From: Salipiger pentaromativorans
GTDB lineage: Bacteria; Pseudomonadota; Alphaproteobacteria; Rhodobacterales; Rhodobacteraceae
Length of the DNA stretch: 64,000 nucleotides
NCBI RefSeq assembly: GCF_024721115.1
Contig: NZ_JAMDHK010000001.1
Span: forward strand, 370,762 to 434,761
Direction of reading: 5' to 3'
Shown: positions 35,426-43,585 of the stretch, one piece after another
Layout of the letters: each line of letters starts with the position of its first letter
Numbering within the stretch: position 1 is the first letter of the stretch
Position numbers and translations under genes: made by a program
The notes under the pieces: generated by a model
Told to the model about the DNA's origin: nothing
Databases searched by the model: none
Seen by the model: the letters and a program-made list of their open reading frames with translations, nothing else

Positions 35426-35603
35426 CCGGCGCCCTGCCGGACCCGCGCGGGGGCGGCGCCGGCTGCCTCTGAACCCGACGTTTTTATTTCAACACCTGCG
35501 TTTCTTGCACGAAAGACTTGAAAAAATGCGACATTGCCCTGACACCTTCCTGCGGGGCGGCTCTGCCGCGCCAGCGCAGGGGATAACACGCGAATGGATC
35601 CGC

Positions 35604-36245
35604 ATGACTGACAGAACGCCGATGGTCTTCATCGTCGACGACGATCAGGACATACGCACGTCGTTGACGAGGGCGCTCGGCCAGCGCGGGTTCGAGGTGG
35701 CGGCCTATGCCTCGGCGAAAGCCTTTCTCGCCGCCTATGACGGCACGCGGGCGGCCTGTCTCGTGCTCGATTACGGCATGCCCGAGATGACCGGGCTGGA
35801 ATTGCAGGCCCTGCTCAACCGGCAGGACAACCCGCTGGCGGTGGTGTTCGTCACCGGCCATGGCGGCGTGCCGGAATCGGTTCAGGCAATGAAGGCCGGG
35901 GCGGTGGATTTCCTTGAGAAACCGTTCCGCCAGTCGGTGCTGATCGAACGCATCGAAACCGCACTGGAGCTGGCCGAGGCCAAGCGCGCGGCGCGGGCGA
36001 CGCGCCAGGGCATCCAGGCGCGGTTCGACCGGCTGACGGCGCGCGAAGAAGAGATCGTCGCGCGGATGCTGGACAACCCGGCAGAGGTTTCGAGCAAGGA
36101 AATCGGGAATTTCCTCGGCATCAGCCCGCGCACCGTCGATCACCACCGCGCGCGTATTCTGGAAAAGCTCGAAGTGCGCTCGCTGGTCGAACTGGTCGAT
36201 CTGGTGGCCAGGCTGAAGAACGGCGGCGGCCAGGCCGGGCTCTGA
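35604..36245 (+). CDS. FixJ-type response regulator (LuxR HTH)
   Basis: 213 residues. Receiver domain (5-120): acidic pocket IVDDDQDIR, phosphorylated Asp56 in LVLDYGMPEMTG, Thr in FVTGHGGVPESV, Lys in DFLEKPF. After a linker, a GerE/LuxR HTH (about 150-210): RLTAREEEIVARMLDN, EVSSKEIGNFLGISPRTVDHHRARILEKL (in part). This is the cognate partner of the upstream kinase, with 178 bp between them. ATG at 35604 was chosen because it begins the receiver fold; the longer frame from 35505 adds 33 residues with no domain. Ends 14 bp from the convergent DUF2065 gene. Confidence 0.93.
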   Translation: MTDRTPMVFIVDDDQDIRTSLTRALGQRGFEVAAYASAKAFLAAYDGTRAACLVLDYGMPEMTGLELQALLNRQDNPLAVVFVTGHGGVPESVQAMKAGAVDFLEKPFRQSVLIERIETALELAEAKRAARATRQGIQARFDRLTAREEEIVARMLDNPAEVSSKEIGNFLGISPRTVDHHRARILEKLEVRSLVELVDLVARLKNGGGQAGL

Positions 36246-36259
36246 CCCGTCCCCGCCGA

Positions 36260-36451
36260 TCAGCCGCGGAACACCCAGAGCAGCAGCACGCCGGTCACCA
36301 CCGTCAGCAGCCCCAAATTGCGCCGCGTCTCAAGCGGCATCTCGCGCAGCGCCTCCAGCAGACGCTCCACAAGCGAAGGGGCCAGTGCATAGACCAGCCC
36401 CTCGATAATGAGGACCAGAGCGATCCCCGTGCCGATGTCGGTCAGCGTCAA
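36260..36451 (-). CDS. DUF2065 small membrane protein
   Basis: 63 residues, two membrane segments (about 8-28 and 45-61), with EGLVYALAPSLVERLLEALREMP between them. The start codon is TTG (36451) overlapping the hflC stop as TTGA. DUF2065 genes follow hflC in many Rhodobacterales and Enterobacteria (yjeT), and its function is unknown. It may modulate the HflKC complex. Confidence 0.85.
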   Translation of the reverse strand: MTLTDIGTGIALVLIIEGLVYALAPSLVERLLEALREMPLETRRNLGLLTVVTGVLLLWVFRG

Positions 36452-37332
36452 TTCGCCCCCGTGGCGCCCTGGTTCTTGAAGTACTCGAAGAACTCGCTGT
36501 CGGGCGTCATCACCAGCGTGGAGTTGCTGCCCTCAAGCGCTGTCTCATAGGCCTGAAGCGAGCGGTAGAAGGCAAAGAACTCCGGGTCAGCGCCATAGGC
36601 TTCCGCAAAGATGCCGTTCCGTTCGGCATCCGCCTCGCCTCGGGTCACGTTGGCATCGCGGTCGGCCTCGGACTGGGTTTCCACCACGGTCCGGTCGGCC
36701 AGTGCCCGCACCCGCTGCGCCGCCTCGTTGCCGCGCGCGATCTCGTCGGCGGCTTCGCGTTCGCGCTCGGCACGCATCCGGGCAAAGGTCGCCTCGAGGT
36801 TCTGCGCCGGCAGGTTGGTCTGCTTCAGCCGCACATCGACCACGTCGAGCCCGAGCGACAGCGCCTCGGCACGGGCCTGGTCGCGGATGCGGTTGGTCAG
36901 CGCCCGGCGGTCGGCCGAGAGGATCGTGTCCGATGTCACCTGATCGGCGCCCAGAACTTCCCGGATCTGCGCGTTCAGGATACCCGACAGCCGGTCCTCG
37001 GCGGTGCGCACACCGCCCACGCCGACGGCCTGACGGAACTGCACCACATCGGCGATGCGGTAGCGCGCGAAGGCGTCGACCACGAGACGGCGGTCATCCG
37101 AGGGCGTCACCTCGATGGTCTCGGTGTCGAGCGACAGGATGCGGTCGTCGTATTTCACCACTTCCTGGATGAAAGGGATCTTGAAGGCGAGGCCCGGATC
37201 TTCCTTGACCGATTTGATCTGGCCGAATTGCAGCACCAGCGCTTTTTCGCGCTCGTCCACCACAAAGACCGAGGACAGCACGACCACGAGGACCACGAAG
37301 ATCGCCGGCAGGATAAAGGTTGTCTTGCGCAT
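36448..37332 (-). CDS. hflC: Protease modulator HflC
   Basis: 294 residues. Single N-terminal TM (about 7-24), then a stomatin/prohibitin (SPFH) domain (DEREKALVLQFGQIKSV, VDAFARYRIADVVQFRQAVGV), a coiled-coil region (about 180-240, ANLEATFARMRAERER), and a C-terminal tail. HflC forms a complex with HflK that regulates the FtsH protease in the inner membrane. It is 3 bp downstream of hflK, so co-translated. Normal length. Confidence 0.95.
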   Translation of the reverse strand: MRKTTFILPAIFVVLVVVLSSVFVVDEREKALVLQFGQIKSVKEDPGLAFKIPFIQEVVKYDDRILSLDTETIEVTPSDDRRLVVDAFARYRIADVVQFRQAVGVGGVRTAEDRLSGILNAQIREVLGADQVTSDTILSADRRALTNRIRDQARAEALSLGLDVVDVRLKQTNLPAQNLEATFARMRAEREREAADEIARGNEAAQRVRALADRTVVETQSEADRDANVTRGEADAERNGIFAEAYGADPEFFAFYRSLQAYETALEGSNSTLVMTPDSEFFEYFKNQGATGAN

Positions 37333-37335
37333 GGA

Positions 37336-38496
37336 TCAGTTCCCCCCCGTCGTCGTGCGGCTGCGGTTCAGCTCGTTCAGCGGCAGATAGGGCACGACCC
37401 CGCCGCCACCGCCCTGACTGCCGCCGACCAGGCTTTCGTCGAGGATGGTCTTGTCCACATCGCCCAGCACACGCTCCATCGTCTCGAGATAGAGACGGCG
37501 GCGGGTGACCTCGGGCGCCTTGGAATATTCCTCGAGCACGGCAGAGAAGCGGCTGGCCTCACCGACCGCCTCGTTGACCACGCGGGCACGGTAGCCCTCG
37601 GCCTCTTCGCGGATCTGCGCCGCCTGACCGCGCGCCTCGGCCACCACACGGTTGGCATAGGCATCGGCCTGACGTTCCAGACGGTCGCGCTCCTGCTCGG
37701 CGGCCTGCACCTCGCGGAAGGCGTCGATCACCTCGCGCGGCGGGTCGGCCTTGGCAAGGTTGATCCGCACCACGTTGATGCCGCTGTCGTATTCGTCGAG
37801 CGTCGCCTGGATCTGCTCCATGGCGGTATCGGCGATCACGCCCCGGTCGCGGTTGAGGATCGGCGCGAGGTTCGATGCCGCGATGATTTCGCGCATCACC
37901 GCCTCGGAGACCGCCTGAACGGTGAGCTGCGGGTCGCGGATGTTGAACAGCAGCTTGGCCGGGTCGTTGATGTTCCAGACCACCTGGAATTCGATGTCCA
38001 CGATATTCGCGTCGGTGGTCAGCATCAGCCCGTCCGAGGCGCTGCCCCGCCCGGCGCCCACAGTCTCGGTGCGTTCCGAGGTCACGTTCACCACCTCGGC
38101 GGTGACCAGCGGCCAGGGCGCGAAGTTCAGACCGGGATTGCCGGTCGAGCTGTACTTCCCGAGGAACAGTTCAACCGACTGCTCTTCCGGCTTCACGGTG
38201 TAAAAGCTCATATAGCCCCAGAGCCCGAGCGCGATCAGCGCGCCGATGCCCACGGTGCCCTTGGTCAGCCCCGGCCCGCCATTGCCGCCGCCGGAGCCCC
38301 CGGTGCCGCCACCATTGCCGCCGCGCCCGCCCATGAGCACGCGCAGACGCTCCTGGCCCTTCTTCACCAGCTCGTCGATCTCGGGGATCTGCGGATCCTC
38401 CGGCCGGCGGCCGCCATTGCCGCCACCGCCGCTGGGCGGCTGGCCACCGCCCCGATTGCCACCGCCGCCCCAGGGGCCGCCGCTGTTTCCTGCCAT
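37336..38496 (-). CDS. hflK: FtsH protease modulator HflK
   Basis: 386 residues. Gly/Asn/Pro-rich cytoplasmic N terminus (GGPWGGGGNRGGGQPPSGGG, positions 6-25, and more up to about 80), TM (about 85-103), then SPFH domain with FYTVKPEEQSVELFLGKY, DANIVDIEFQVVWNINDPAKL (part), and coiled coil with RDRLERQADAYANRVVAEARGQ. Partner of HflC in the HflKC complex that modulates FtsH. It is transcribed with hflC and DUF2065. Confidence 0.95.
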   Translation of the reverse strand: MAGNSGGPWGGGGNRGGGQPPSGGGGNGGRRPEDPQIPEIDELVKKGQERLRVLMGGRGGNGGGTGGSGGGNGGPGLTKGTVGIGALIALGLWGYMSFYTVKPEEQSVELFLGKYSSTGNPGLNFAPWPLVTAEVVNVTSERTETVGAGRGSASDGLMLTTDANIVDIEFQVVWNINDPAKLLFNIRDPQLTVQAVSEAVMREIIAASNLAPILNRDRGVIADTAMEQIQATLDEYDSGINVVRINLAKADPPREVIDAFREVQAAEQERDRLERQADAYANRVVAEARGQAAQIREEAEGYRARVVNEAVGEASRFSAVLEEYSKAPEVTRRRLYLETMERVLGDVDKTILDESLVGGSQGGGGGVVPYLPLNELNRSRTTTGGN

Positions 38497-38566
38497 GAAG
38501 CTCTTTCCCTTCCCGTAATATCCTGTCTTCCGGTCCCGCTTTTACCTGTGCATTCGTGACAGGGAT

Positions 38567-40024
38567 TCAAGCGGTACGGACCGGTTTGCGCATGGTCACG
38601 ATCTCTTCCGACATGGTCGGGTGAACGGCGACCGTGCGGTCGAAATCTTCCTTGGTGGCGCCCATCTTCACGGCGATGCCGGCAAGCTGGATCATCTCGC
38701 CCGCGTTCGGCGCGACGATATGACAGCCCAGCACCTTGCGCGTCGCCTTGGACACCACGAGTTTCATCATCACCCGGTCCGAGCGGCCGGCAAAGGCCGT
38801 CTGCATCGGGCGGAAGGAGGTCGAGTAGATCTCCACCGGCTCCTGCTCGCGGGCCTCCTCCTCGCTCAGCCCCACGGTGCCGAATTCCGGCTGGGTGAAG
38901 ACGGCGGAGGGGATCAGATCGTGATCGACCTTCGTGGGGTTGCCCTTGAAGACGGTCTCGACAAAGGCCATGCCCTCGCGGATCGCCACCGGGGTCAGGT
39001 TCACCCGGTCGGTCACGTCGCCGATGGCGTAGATCGAGGGCACGGCGGTCTGGCTGTAGTCATCGACGATCACCTCGCCCTTGCGGCCGAGCTTCACGCC
39101 CAGTTCCTCCAGCCCCATATCCACGGTGTTGGGCGCCCGGCCCGTGGCAAAGAACACCGCGTCGAAAACCCGCGACCGCCCGTTGGTCGCCTTGACCCAG
39201 ATCGGCCCGTCGCGCTTGTCGCTGACCGGGTGCAGCGCTGCGTCCTCGTGCATCGGCGTGCCCATCGAGATGCGCCCTTCGGCATGGCCGGCCAGATCGT
39301 CTTCGGTGGCGCAGCGCATCTCGACGATGTCGGTGCCGAGATGCAGGTCGATGCCGCGTTCCTTCATGCTGTCGGCGATGAGGCCCCGCGCCTCCTCGTC
39401 GAAGCCGCGCAGGATCTGCGCGCCGCGGTAGATCTGCGTCACCTCGACGCCCAACCCGTTCAGGATGCAGGCGAATTCGCAGGCGATATAGCCGCCGCCG
39501 ACGATCAGGATGCTTTTCGGCAGTTTCGGCAGGTGGAAGATGTCGTCGCTGACGATCCCCAGATCGGCGTTGGGCAGATCGGGCCGCACCGGGCGTCCGC
39601 CGGTGGCCACGAGGATGTGCTTGGCGGTGAAGGTTTCGCCGGTGGACAGCTCCACCGTATGGGCGTCTTTGACCTTGGCACGCGCATCGAAGCTGGCGAC
39701 GCCGGAGTTTTTCAGCAGCGTGCGATAGACGCCCTCGAGCCGGTCCAGCTCGGTATTCAGCCGGTCCTTGAACCCCGCCCAGTCGAAAGCGCCTTCCTTG
39801 AGATCCCAGCCGTAGTTGCGCGCGTCCTCGACGACATCGGCATATTCCGACGCGAAGACCATCAGTTTCTTGGGCACGCAGCCCCGGATCACGCAAGTGC
39901 CGCCATAGCGGTCTTCCTCGGCCAGCGCCACCTTGGCCCCCGCCTCGCCCGCCGCAACACGCGCCGCCCGTACACCGCCGGAACCACCGCCGATAACGAA
40001 GAGATCGTAGTCGAATTCGCTCAT
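38567..40024 (-). CDS. gor: Glutathione-disulfide reductase
   Basis: 485 residues. FAD-dependent pyridine nucleotide-disulfide reductase: N-terminal GGGSGGVRAARVAA, redox-active disulfide Cys44/Cys49 in GGTCVIRGCVPKK, NAD(P)-binding segment IVGGGYIACEFACILNGLG, YAIGDVTDRVNLTPVA and the C-terminal His-Glu pair in VAVHPTMSEEIVTM. The RG in VIRGCVPKK is typical of glutathione reductase rather than dihydrolipoamide dehydrogenase. It lies between rpiA and hflK, the usual order in Rhodobacterales. Confidence 0.94.
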   Translation of the reverse strand: MSEFDYDLFVIGGGSGGVRAARVAAGEAGAKVALAEEDRYGGTCVIRGCVPKKLMVFASEYADVVEDARNYGWDLKEGAFDWAGFKDRLNTELDRLEGVYRTLLKNSGVASFDARAKVKDAHTVELSTGETFTAKHILVATGGRPVRPDLPNADLGIVSDDIFHLPKLPKSILIVGGGYIACEFACILNGLGVEVTQIYRGAQILRGFDEEARGLIADSMKERGIDLHLGTDIVEMRCATEDDLAGHAEGRISMGTPMHEDAALHPVSDKRDGPIWVKATNGRSRVFDAVFFATGRAPNTVDMGLEELGVKLGRKGEVIVDDYSQTAVPSIYAIGDVTDRVNLTPVAIREGMAFVETVFKGNPTKVDHDLIPSAVFTQPEFGTVGLSEEEAREQEPVEIYSTSFRPMQTAFAGRSDRVMMKLVVSKATRKVLGCHIVAPNAGEMIQLAGIAVKMGATKEDFDRTVAVHPTMSEEIVTMRKPVRTA

Positions 40025-40159
40025 GAATTACCCCTTGTCCGCTTGCGCGCAAGATAGACCACACGGGGCGGTAGATGACCAGAGCCGAGAGCCCCGGGAT
40101 GGCCCCGCGCGCGGCGCGGGTGCCGCTGGCGTGAGGCGGGCGTTACCCCGCCCCGCCGC

Positions 40160-40948
40160 TCACTCTCCCAGATCGCGGAAGAGGTTGTCGCTTTCGACGA
40201 ACTCCAGCCGATCCTCGGTCACCGTACCGGTGTTGATGTTGCGGGTCTCGACCCGGCCGTCGCCATAGCCGATCACCACCTGATCGCAGATGTCGATGAA
40301 CAGGCCGTTCTCGACCACGCCCGGGATCTGGTTCAGCACCAGCGCAAGCTGGCGCGGGTTGCCGATCCGCGCGAGATGCAGATCGAGGATGTAATTGCCC
40401 TCGTCAGTCAGGAAGGCGCGGTCGCCGTTCATGCGCAGCGTCGATTTGCGCCCCATCACATCCATCGAGACCAGCGCCTCTTCCAGAAGCGCCTGGCTGG
40501 CGGTCCAGCCGAAGGGAATGACCTCGACCGGCAGCGGGAAGGCGCCCAGCGTCTCGACCTCTTTCGCCGCATCGGCGATGACGATCATCTGGTCGCTGGC
40601 GGTGGCCACGATCTTTTCCTGCAACAGCGCGCCGCCGCCGCCCTTGATCAGATTGAGCTCGGCATCGAATTCGTCGGCGCCGTCGATGGTCAGGTCCAGC
40701 CAGCGCGCCTCGTCGAGCGAGATCACCTCGATGCCCACTTCGCGGGCCAGCTCGGCGGTGCGGGTCGAGGTCGGCACGCCGCGGAACTTCAGCCCGTCCT
40801 CGCGCACCATCTCGCCCAGGCAGCGCACCAGCCAGGCGGCGGTGGAGCCGGTGCCGAGGCCCACACGCATGCCGTCCTCGACAAATTCGGCGGCGCGTTT
40901 TGCGGCCACGAACTTGGCCTTGTCGATGGGCGAAAGCTCTCCGGTCAT
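40160..40948 (-). CDS. rpiA: Ribose-5-phosphate isomerase A
   Basis: 262 residues from the ATG at 40948, preceded by GGGGGAC. Interconverts ribose 5-phosphate and ribulose 5-phosphate. Motifs include VGLGTGSTAAWLVRCLGEMV, DLTIDGADEFDAELNLIKGGGGALLQEKIVA in parts, and EVIPFGWTASQALLE. Catalytic Glu and Asp lie in DGADE and the KGGGGALLQEK loop. A short C-terminal extension (EDRLEFVESDNLFRDLGE) is seen. Longer in-frame upstream sequence is GC-rich intergenic DNA. Confidence 0.95.
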   Translation of the reverse strand: MTGELSPIDKAKFVAAKRAAEFVEDGMRVGLGTGSTAAWLVRCLGEMVREDGLKFRGVPTSTRTAELAREVGIEVISLDEARWLDLTIDGADEFDAELNLIKGGGGALLQEKIVATASDQMIVIADAAKEVETLGAFPLPVEVIPFGWTASQALLEEALVSMDVMGRKSTLRMNGDRAFLTDEGNYILDLHLARIGNPRQLALVLNQIPGVVENGLFIDICDQVVIGYGDGRVETRNINTGTVTEDRLEFVESDNLFRDLGE

Positions 40949-41266
40949 GGTGTCCCCCAGAATCCTCGGTGTCGCGGCCTTATAGTCGCCGCCGCGAGGC
41001 TGTGCGACAACAGATTCGCCGCAGGCGGCGGGTTTTCGGGCGCGCCGCGCCGCGATTTTCGCTTTCCGCCGGGCGGGCGCCGCTTTCCCGGGACCTGTCC
41101 GGCCCGCCATGGCAGGCCGGGAAAGGGAGCAAGGAGCGGCGCAAGCGCCGCTCAGGTCGTCTCGCCCGCTTTGGCGGGCTCGGGCCTGTGGAGCCGTGAC
41201 GGGGGGGGTCGCAGGCTGTGCAGGTGCCCCGGTCTCTTTTTGCGTATTTGGAAAGAGAAGAAAGGG
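40949..41266. other. Intergenic stretch without recognised feature
   Basis: About 318 bp between rpiA and the GNAT gene. It is GC-rich with short G/C palindromes (for example GCCGCTCAGG-type and GCTTTGGCGGGC segments) and a run of seven G near 41205, but no RNA gene, terminator with a T-run, or promoter I can support. Confidence 0.5.
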
Positions 41267-41794
41267 TTAAAGGCTACGGTACATGACCGTCGTCGGGTCG
41301 CGGCGGGGGCTGCCGTCGGGGGCGAGCGCGTAGCCCGGAATTTCGCCCGCCACCGCGAAGCCGCAGCTTGCGTAGAGCGGCTGGGCGGCGTCGCCGCTGC
41401 GGGTGTCGAGGGTGATCAGGCTGCGGCCTTCTTCGGCGGCACGGGCCAGCAGGGCCTGCATCAGGGCGCGGGCGATGCCGCGTCGGCGGCAGGCGGGCGA
41501 AACCAGCATCTTGGAGACCTCGGCGCGGTGGCTCTGGTTGGGCATCGTGGCGAACGCGAGCTGTACCGTGCCCACCAATGTGCCCGTGTCGAACGCGGCC
41601 CAGAGGAGGCGGTCGCCGGCGCGCAGCCCCGGGAGCACCGCCTGCGTCCAGAAAGCCTCGGCCTCCCGCTGGGCGAAGGGCATCACGAAACCGACGCTGG
41701 CACCCTGCGCGACGCAGTTGCGCAACAATGTCCCCAGCGCCGGGATCTGCGCCTCGGTCTCTGCCGCGGAGAGGGTGCGGATTGCGAGGCTCAC
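41267..41794 (-). CDS. GNAT-family N-acetyltransferase
   Basis: 175 residues. GNAT fold: the acetyl-CoA-binding loop is seen as LVSPACRRRGIARALMQALLARA (R-x-x-G-I-A), with LVGTVQLAFAT before it and a C-terminal strand LYASCGFAVAGEIPGYAL. The start is GTG 41794, overlapping the stop of the XRE-cupin gene as GTGA. The pair is transcribed together. The likely substrates are small amines or antibiotics, but nothing in the sequence names one. Confidence 0.88.
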   Translation of the reverse strand: MSLAIRTLSAAETEAQIPALGTLLRNCVAQGASVGFVMPFAQREAEAFWTQAVLPGLRAGDRLLWAAFDTGTLVGTVQLAFATMPNQSHRAEVSKMLVSPACRRRGIARALMQALLARAAEEGRSLITLDTRSGDAAQPLYASCGFAVAGEIPGYALAPDGSPRRDPTTVMYRSL

Positions 41795-42348
41795 GGTGTC
41801 ACCAGCACCAGCACGTATTTCGCGCCCTTTTCCTTCGGCGTCTCGAAGACCGAGGCGCCGGTCAGCCTGTAGCGCAGCGTGTCGCCGGGGCGCAGGCTGT
41901 GGGTTTCGCCCTCCAGCGTCACCTGAAGCCGGCCGGAGATCAGCAGCAGGTGATGTTCCAGCCCCGGCACCGGGGCGGCGTCATAGGCGATGCGGCTGCC
42001 CGGTTCGAGTCGGCAGTCCAGCACCTCGGCCGCCAGCGCCGCGCCGCCGGGAGAGGCCACGCGCCGGGTGAAGCCGCCGTCGCGCCAGACCGCCTGGTCG
42101 TCGCGCCGCAGAAGCGGGGTGAAGCCGTCCTCCACCATCGCCAGGAGCCGCGACATGGTCATGCCATAGGCGGCGCAGAGCTTGCCCAGCACCTCGGCGG
42201 TGGGGCTGACCTCGCCTTTCTCCAGCCGCGACAGGGCGGCGCGGCTCACCCCGCTCTGCTCGGCGAGCTGGTCGAGCGTCAGCCCGCGCTCGGCGCGCAG
42301 CCGGGCGAGGCGTTGGGACAGGCGGTCGGTCAGGGTTTCGGTCACCAC
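41791..42348 (-). CDS. XRE-cupin transcriptional regulator
   Basis: 185 residues. N-terminal HTH (about 8-65): LSQRLARLRAERGLTLDQLAE, with SGVSRAALSRLEKGEVSPTAEVLGKL. C-terminal cupin_2 domain (about 105-180) with HHLLLISGRLQVTLEGE and LRPGDTLRYR. This type controls amino-acid or polyamine metabolism, or nearby GNAT genes, in many bacteria. Start is GTG 42348 after GGAGATAT. Coupled to the downstream acetyltransferase, which is probably its regulatory target. A direct repeat upstream (42349-42382) may be its operator. Confidence 0.9.
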   Translation of the reverse strand: MVTETLTDRLSQRLARLRAERGLTLDQLAEQSGVSRAALSRLEKGEVSPTAEVLGKLCAAYGMTMSRLLAMVEDGFTPLLRRDDQAVWRDGGFTRRVASPGGAALAAEVLDCRLEPGSRIAYDAAPVPGLEHHLLLISGRLQVTLEGETHSLRPGDTLRYRLTGASVFETPKEKGAKYVLVLVTP

Positions 42349-42382
42349 ATATCTCCGGGAATTATTCTCATATCCGGGAGGG
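42349..42382. promoter_or_regulatory. Paired ATATC(T)CCGGGA repeats upstream of the XRE-cupin gene
   Basis: ATATCTCCGGGA (42349-42360) and CATATCCGGGAG (42370-42381) are direct repeats about 21 bp apart with an AT-rich centre (ATTATTC). They include the Shine-Dalgarno of the regulator and could be an autoregulatory operator. Confidence 0.35.
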
Positions 42383-42474
42383 TAGCGGGCCGCCCGCAGG
42401 ATGCAAGCGGAATCCCCGCGCGTGGCGGCGCGCCGGGGCGGCGAAGTTTTTCCCGAACGTGAGGCTTGAGCCCT

Positions 42475-42503
42475 TTGACAGCCGGGCTAGCTCTGGATAG
42501 TGT
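42475..42503 (+). promoter_or_regulatory. Sigma70-type promoter of the pdh operon
   Basis: -35 TTGACA (42475-42480), 17-bp spacer, -10 TAGTGT (42498-42503). The expected start is near 42510, followed by a strong GGGGAGGA (42531-42538) and the pdhA ATG at 42545. Confidence 0.75.
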
Positions 42504-42510
42504 ACGAGAA

Positions 42511-42526
42511 AGTTTAACACTAAACT
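42511..42526. promoter_or_regulatory. Operator-like palindrome AGTTTA-N4-TAAACT at the pdh start site
   Basis: Perfect 6-bp arms (42511-42516, 42521-42526) around ACAC, overlapping the predicted transcription start, well placed for repression of the pdh operon. The AT-rich palindrome stands out from the GC-rich background. The protein that binds it is unknown to me. Confidence 0.5.
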
Positions 42527-42544
42527 AGTTGGGGAGGAATCGCC

Positions 42545-43567
42545 ATGGCCGCCCGGAAACCCGCCGCCAAGCCGAATGTCTCGCCCGAGGAGCTGCGGCA
42601 ATATTACCGCGACATGCTGCTGATCCGGCGCTTTGAAGAAAAAGCCGGTCAGCTCTATGGCATGGGGCTCATCGGGGGCTTTTGTCACCTGTATATCGGC
42701 CAGGAAGCCGTCGTCGTCGGGCTCGAAGCCGCCGCCGAGGACGGCGACAAGCGCATCACCTCCTACCGCGATCACGGCCATATGCTGGCCTGCGGCATGG
42801 ACCCGAACGGCGTGATGGCCGAGCTCACGGGCCGCGAGGGCGGGTATTCCAAGGGCAAGGGCGGCTCGATGCACATGTTCAGCCGCGAAAAGCATTTCTA
42901 CGGCGGCCACGGCATCGTCGGCGCGCAGGTGCCGCTGGGGGCGGGTCTGGCCTTTGCCGACGCCTATCTCGACAACAAGCGCGTGACCTTCACCTATTTC
43001 GGCGACGGCGCCGCAAACCAGGGTCAGGTCTACGAGACCTTCAACATGGCCGCGATCTGGAAGCTGCCGGTGATCTTTGTCATCGAGAACAACCAGTATG
43101 CCATGGGCACGGCGCAGAAGCGCTCGACCTCGACCGAGGACATCCACACCCGTGGCGTGCCCTTCGGCATTCCCGGCGAGGTGGTCGACGGCATGGATGT
43201 GCTGGCGGTGAAAGAGGCCGGCGAGAAGGCCGTGGCGCATTGCCGCGCGGGCAAGGGCCCGTATATCCTCGAGATCAAGACCTACCGCTACCGGGGTCAC
43301 TCGATGTCGGACCCGGCGAAATACCGCACTCGCGAAGAGGTGCAGAAGATGCGCGAGGAGCGCGACGCGATCCAGCATGTGCGCGACCTGCTGCTGCAGG
43401 GCAAACATGCGACCGAGGACGATCTCAAGGCGATCGACAAGGACATCAAGGACATCGTGAACGCCTCGGCGGAATTCGCCAAGGAGAGCCCGGAACCGGC
43501 GCTCGAGGAGCTCTGGACCGATATCTATGCCGGTGAAGTGCCCCAGGGCGCCGCGATCAAGGCTTGA
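42545..43567 (+). CDS. pdhA: Pyruvate dehydrogenase E1 component, alpha subunit
   Basis: 340 residues. Thiamine-diphosphate domain motif GDGAANQGQVYETFNMAAIW (163-182 region) with the metal Asp and later ENNQYAMGT; YRDHGHMLACGMD for substrate binding, and the phosphorylation-type loop region YRYRGHSMSDPAKYRTREEV. With the E1 beta it forms an alpha2beta2 heterotetramer that decarboxylates pyruvate and reductively acetylates E2 lipoate. Shine-Dalgarno GGGGAGG is strong. First gene of a three-gene pdh operon. Confidence 0.97.
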   Translation: MAARKPAAKPNVSPEELRQYYRDMLLIRRFEEKAGQLYGMGLIGGFCHLYIGQEAVVVGLEAAAEDGDKRITSYRDHGHMLACGMDPNGVMAELTGREGGYSKGKGGSMHMFSREKHFYGGHGIVGAQVPLGAGLAFADAYLDNKRVTFTYFGDGAANQGQVYETFNMAAIWKLPVIFVIENNQYAMGTAQKRSTSTEDIHTRGVPFGIPGEVVDGMDVLAVKEAGEKAVAHCRAGKGPYILEIKTYRYRGHSMSDPAKYRTREEVQKMREERDAIQHVRDLLLQGKHATEDDLKAIDKDIKDIVNASAEFAKESPEPALEELWTDIYAGEVPQGAAIKA

Positions 43568-43585
43568 GGCAGGAGGATAACGACA

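Noticed and set aside
40949-41266. tRNA or small RNA gene in the rpiA upstream gap
   Set aside because: No cloverleaf, T-loop GTTCRA pattern or promoter/terminator pair could be found by eye.
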